A stretch of 11,000 bases of DNA from Caulobacterales bacterium RIFOXYB1_FULL_67_16 (GTDB lineage: Bacteria; Pseudomonadota; Alphaproteobacteria; Caulobacterales; Caulobacteraceae). How positions within the stretch are numbered: the stretch's first letter is position 1; each line of letters begins with the position of its first letter. A program made the translations under genes and the position numbers. This document shows positions 8,711 to 11,000 of this stretch, in pieces. The notes under the pieces are model-generated. The model made no database searches, was not told the DNA's origin, and saw nothing but the letters and a program-made list of their open reading frames with translations. The DNA is taken from assembly GCA_001796045.1 (NCBI GenBank), contig MGLN01000004.1, forward strand, positions 1 through 11,000, in the 5' to 3' direction.

Positions 8711-8724
8711 GAAACGTCAGCGAC

Positions 8725-8743
8725 TTGCGGTCATTGACTGCAA
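8725..8743. promoter_or_regulatory. 19-bp TTGC/GCAA dyad upstream of petA (site 2)
   Basis: TTGCGGTCATTGACTGCAA is a near-perfect palindrome (8 of 9 arm pairs match around a 1-nt centre) and shares its TTGC/GCAA ends with the dyad at 8694-8710. The two centres are 32 bp apart, about three helical turns. The candidate petA -35 (TTGACT, 8734-8739) lies inside this dyad. Confidence 0.45.
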
Positions 8744-8764
8744 ATACAGGCCGAGGGGAATACT
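8734..8764 (+). promoter_or_regulatory. Candidate pet operon promoter
   Basis: TTGACT (8734-8739) is a good -35. AATACT (8759-8764) is the best nearby -10 (4 of 6), but the 19-nt spacing is longer than optimal. It would give a leader of about 70 nt before the petA GTG. It lies in the only sizeable gap before petABC. Confidence 0.35.
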
Positions 8765-8842
8765 GGGCCTCGCTTTTAGGGTTCGTGCCGCAAAAGAGGA
8801 TCGCCAAAATAGGCGCGCCCGGCGGTGTTCGAGAGGTGAAAC

Positions 8843-9379
8843 GTGGCCGAAACGGGTGTGATTCCGGAAGGCGAGGGCGATCCGAATCGCCGCGACTTCA
8901 TCCATATCGCAGCGGGCGCCGCTGCGGTCGGCGCCGGGGCGATGATCGCCTGGCCCCTGATCAATCAGATGAACCCCGCGGCCGACACCCTGGCGCTGGC
9001 GTCGATCGAGTTCGACCTGACCAAGGTGCAGGAAGGCCAGCAGGTCGTGATCAAGTGGCAGGGCAAGCCGGTCTTCGTCCGCTATCGCACCCCTGCCGAG
9101 CTGCAAAAGGTCATCGCCGAAGGCGCGGTGGGCAGTCCGCCCCAGACCGATGCGGAACGCACCAAGTCCGGGCACGAGAAATATCTGGTCGTGGTCGGCT
9201 CCTGCACCCACCTGGGCTGCGTGCCCACGTTCAACGCCGGCGACTACGGCGGCTGGTTCTGCCCCTGCCACGGCTCGCACTATGACGCGTCCGGGCGGAT
9301 CAGGAAGGGGCCGGCGCCGCTGAACCTGGTCGTGCCGGACTATGAATATACGTCCGACACCCGCGTAAGAATCGGTTGA
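8843..9379 (+). CDS. petA: Ubiquinol-cytochrome c reductase iron-sulfur (Rieske) subunit
   Basis: The 178-residue product is the Rieske protein of the bc1 complex, which takes an electron from ubiquinol at the Qo site and passes it to cytochrome c1. An N-terminal twin-arginine signal-anchor is visible: RRDFI at 16-20 followed by a hydrophobic helix (about 19-40), which stays as a membrane anchor in this family. The [2Fe-2S] ligands are in CTHLGC (121-126; Cys121, His123) and CPCHGS (140-145; Cys140, His143). Cys126 and Cys142 form the structural disulfide. The start is GTG at 8843 with GAGAGG (8831-8836) 6 nt upstream. It is the first gene of petABC: petB begins 16 nt after its stop. The upstream region holds paired dyads that may regulate the whole operon. 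Length is normal for alphaproteobacterial PetA. Confidence 0.97.
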   Translation: MAETGVIPEGEGDPNRRDFIHIAAGAAAVGAGAMIAWPLINQMNPAADTLALASIEFDLTKVQEGQQVVIKWQGKPVFVRYRTPAELQKVIAEGAVGSPPQTDAERTKSGHEKYLVVVGSCTHLGCVPTFNAGDYGGWFCPCHGSHYDASGRIRKGPAPLNLVVPDYEYTSDTRVRIG

Positions 9380-9395
9380 GGGCGAGGGGGAGGAA

Positions 9396-10724
9396 ATGAG
9401 CGAACACGAATCCACCTACGTCCCCAAGACGGGCGTCGAGAAGTGGCTGGACACCCGGCTGCCGATCATCCGCTTCGGCGCCGACTATATGTCGCTGCCG
9501 ACCCCCAGGAACCTGAACTACTGGTGGACCTTCGGCGGCATCCTGGCCCTGTGCCTGATGACGCAGATCGTCACCGGCATTGTTCTGGCCATGCACTATA
9601 CGCCGCAGGTCGATCTGGCCTTCGCCTCGGTCGAGCGGATCATGCGTGACGTCAACGGCGGCTGGCTGATCCGCTATGTCCACGCCAACGGCGCCTCGAT
9701 GTTCTTCATCGCCGTCTATCTGCACATGCTGCGGGGCCTGTACTACGGCTCCTACAAGGCGCCGCGCGAGATGATCTGGATCATCGGCTGCGTGATCTTC
9801 TTCCTGATGATCGCCACGGCCTTCCTGGGGTACGTCCTGCCCTGGGGCCAGATGTCCTTCTGGGGCGCCGAGGTGATCACCAATCTGATCGGGGCCATTC
9901 CGGTGATCGGCGAGCCGATCCTGATCTGGCTGCGCGGCGGACCGGCGATCGACAACGCGACGCTGAATCGCTTCTTCTCGCTGCACTATCTGCTGCCCTT
10001 CGCCATACTGGGCTGTGTCGTCCTGCACCTGTGGGCCCTGCACACGGCGGGTCAGAACAATCCGGTCGGCATTCTGATCCCCAAGGAACGGACGGCCAAG
10101 GACATGCTGCCCTTCCACCCCTATTTCACGCTGAAGGACGGGTTCGCGATCATCCTGTTCCTGCTGCTGTTCGCGATCTTCGTCTTCTATCAGCCGAACG
10201 CCCTGGGCCATGCGGACAACTATATCCCGGCCAACCCGCTGCAGACGCCGGCGCACATCGTGCCCGAGTGGTACATGCTGCCCTTCTACGCCATCCTGCG
10301 CGCCATCCCGGACAAGTTCGGCGGCGTGGTGGCCATGTTCAGCGCCATCGGCGTGCTGTTCGTCCTGCCCTGGCTGGACACGTCCAAGGTGCGGTCGATG
10401 CGCTACCGCCCGACCATGCGGACCTTCTTCTACATCTTCCTGGTGGTCGGCGTGGGCCTGGGCTGGTGCGGCGGTCAGCTGCCGGACGCCCCGGTCGTTC
10501 CGGGGTTGGGCGGCTTCGTTCTGCTGGACGGCAACATCAACTCCTATCTGTGGCTGACGAGGCTGTTCACGGCCTACTACTTCCTCTTCTTCCTCGTGAT
10601 CATGCCTCTGGTTGGTCTGAAGGAGACGCCCCTGCCGATCCCGGCGACCATTTCCGAACCGGTCCTGACCGGCCCGGACGCGATGCCGGCGTTCGCCCCG
10701 GCCTCGCCTGAGAAGAAGGGGTAA
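9396..10724 (+). CDS. petB: Ubiquinol-cytochrome c reductase cytochrome b subunit
   Basis: The 442-residue product is the membrane core of the bc1 complex, with about eight transmembrane helices and two b hemes. The four heme-ligating histidines show the conserved 14-residue spacing: His96 and His110 in helix B, His197 and His211 in helix D. The Qo-site PEWY motif is at residues 290-293 (HIVPEWYMLPFYAILRAIP region). GYVLPWGQMSFWGAEVITN (about 145-163) is the family's cd-helix signature. The ATG at 9396 has a strong GGGGGAGG ribosome binding site. The C-terminal ~30 residues are Pro/Ala-rich. It is a single full-length cytochrome b, not the split b6/subunit IV form, consistent with a proteobacterial bc1 complex. 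petA is 16 nt upstream and petC begins 5 nt downstream, so the three are clearly one operon. Confidence 0.98.
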   Translation: MSEHESTYVPKTGVEKWLDTRLPIIRFGADYMSLPTPRNLNYWWTFGGILALCLMTQIVTGIVLAMHYTPQVDLAFASVERIMRDVNGGWLIRYVHANGASMFFIAVYLHMLRGLYYGSYKAPREMIWIIGCVIFFLMIATAFLGYVLPWGQMSFWGAEVITNLIGAIPVIGEPILIWLRGGPAIDNATLNRFFSLHYLLPFAILGCVVLHLWALHTAGQNNPVGILIPKERTAKDMLPFHPYFTLKDGFAIILFLLLFAIFVFYQPNALGHADNYIPANPLQTPAHIVPEWYMLPFYAILRAIPDKFGGVVAMFSAIGVLFVLPWLDTSKVRSMRYRPTMRTFFYIFLVVGVGLGWCGGQLPDAPVVPGLGGFVLLDGNINSYLWLTRLFTAYYFLFFLVIMPLVGLKETPLPIPATISEPVLTGPDAMPAFAPASPEKKG

Positions 10725-10729
10725 GGGCC

Positions 10730-11000
10730 ATGATGATCGGAAAGATCAGCGTCTCCATGTCCAGGTTCCTCGCGGCCGCCGCCGCCGCCGTCGGCCTTGT
10801 GGCCGCCGCGCCGGCTCTGGCGGCCGGCGGGGCGGCCCACCCACGCTCGGGCGGCTTCAGCTTCGAAGGCCCGTTCGGCGTCTATGACCAGGGCCAGCTT
10901 CAGCGTGGCTATAAGGTGTACCAGGAGGTCTGCGCGGCCTGCCACAGCATGAACCTGATGCACTATCGCAATCTGGGTGATCGCCACGGGCCGTTCTGGA
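10730..11000 (+). CDS. petC: Cytochrome c1, N-terminal part (3' truncated by window)
   Basis: Ninety codons are visible before the window ends. The protein starts with a Sec-type signal peptide: a basic n-region, a poly-Ala/Val hydrophobic core (about 12-30) and a likely cleavage after APALA near residue 32. The mature part (FSFEGPFGVYDQGQLQRGYKV region, about 43-63) leads into the c-type heme site CAACH at 68-72, and MNLMHYRNLGD follows as in other alphaproteobacterial cytochromes c1. The protein receives electrons from the Rieske cluster and passes them to soluble or membrane cytochrome c in the periplasm. The axial Met ligand and C-terminal anchor lie beyond the edge. ATG 10730 (or ATG 10733, in frame) follows AAGGGG at suitable spacing and lies 5 nt after the petB stop, suggesting translational coupling. 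Confidence 0.96.
   Translation, partial: MMIGKISVSMSRFLAAAAAAVGLVAAAPALAAGGAAHPRSGGFSFEGPFGVYDQGQLQRGYKVYQEVCAACHSMNLMHYRNLGDRHGPFW

Noticed and set aside
8694..8717. FNR/FixK-type site before petA
   Set aside because: The dyads have 17- and 19-bp total lengths and TTGCG or TTGCR half-sites, not the 14-bp TTGAT-N4-ATCAA layout.
8725..9285. 186-codon plus-strand frame overlapping petA
   Set aside because: It overlaps the Rieske frame and the promoter dyads; it has no domain and no suitable ribosome binding site.
9300..10256. 318-codon minus-strand frame opposite petB
   Set aside because: Antisense shadow of the well-supported cytochrome b gene; composition is Gln/Asp/Arg/Val-rich without motifs.

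Overview
The window is GC-rich (strong G/C wobble bias) and reads as a chromosomal housekeeping segment of an alphaproteobacterium, most likely Caulobacterales (Caulobacter/Brevundimonas-like). That placement is inferred from the fbc-type petABC operon, a TrmFO-type tRNA methyltransferase, and an alphaproteobacterial LexA box (GAAC-N7-GAAC) in front of uvrA. No tRNA, rRNA, CRISPR array, insertion sequence, prophage or other sign of recent transfer is visible.

Layout. 1-1059 (+): the 3' end of a long-chain polyprenyl diphosphate synthase gene, overlapped by a short squalene/phytoene-synthase-like gene. It meets trmFO (-, 1056-2450) tail to tail with a 4-nt overlap. 2514-4272 (+): two adjacent genes for related multi-pass membrane proteins of unknown function. 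They converge on uvrA (-, 4296-7238), which has its own LexA-controlled upstream region. Behind uvrA on the same strand lies a group III truncated hemoglobin gene (7368-7862). A 170-bp divergent intergenic region with two inverted repeats separates it from an unannotated-looking 41-codon ORF (+, 8033-8158). That ORF converges on trmL (-, 8180-8647). A 195-bp divergent region rich in TTGC/GCAA dyads then leads into petA-petB-petC (+, 8843 to the window edge).

How the genes work together. petA (Rieske protein), petB (cytochrome b) and petC (cytochrome c1) encode the three catalytic subunits of the bc1 complex. The polyprenyl synthase supplies the isoprenoid tail of ubiquinone, the substrate of that complex, although the two loci are far apart here and transcribed separately. 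trmFO and trmL both methylate tRNA (T-loop U54 and wobble position 34). uvrA is the damage-recognition ATPase of nucleotide excision repair and appears SOS-regulated. The hemoglobin is probably involved in oxygen or nitric-oxide chemistry.

No new multi-gene system is evident. The points most worth a second look are regulatory or small: the paired dyads over the petA promoter region, the adjacent inverted repeats before the hemoglobin gene, the 41-residue membrane microprotein, the tandem membrane paralogues, and the shortened squalene/phytoene synthase-like protein.
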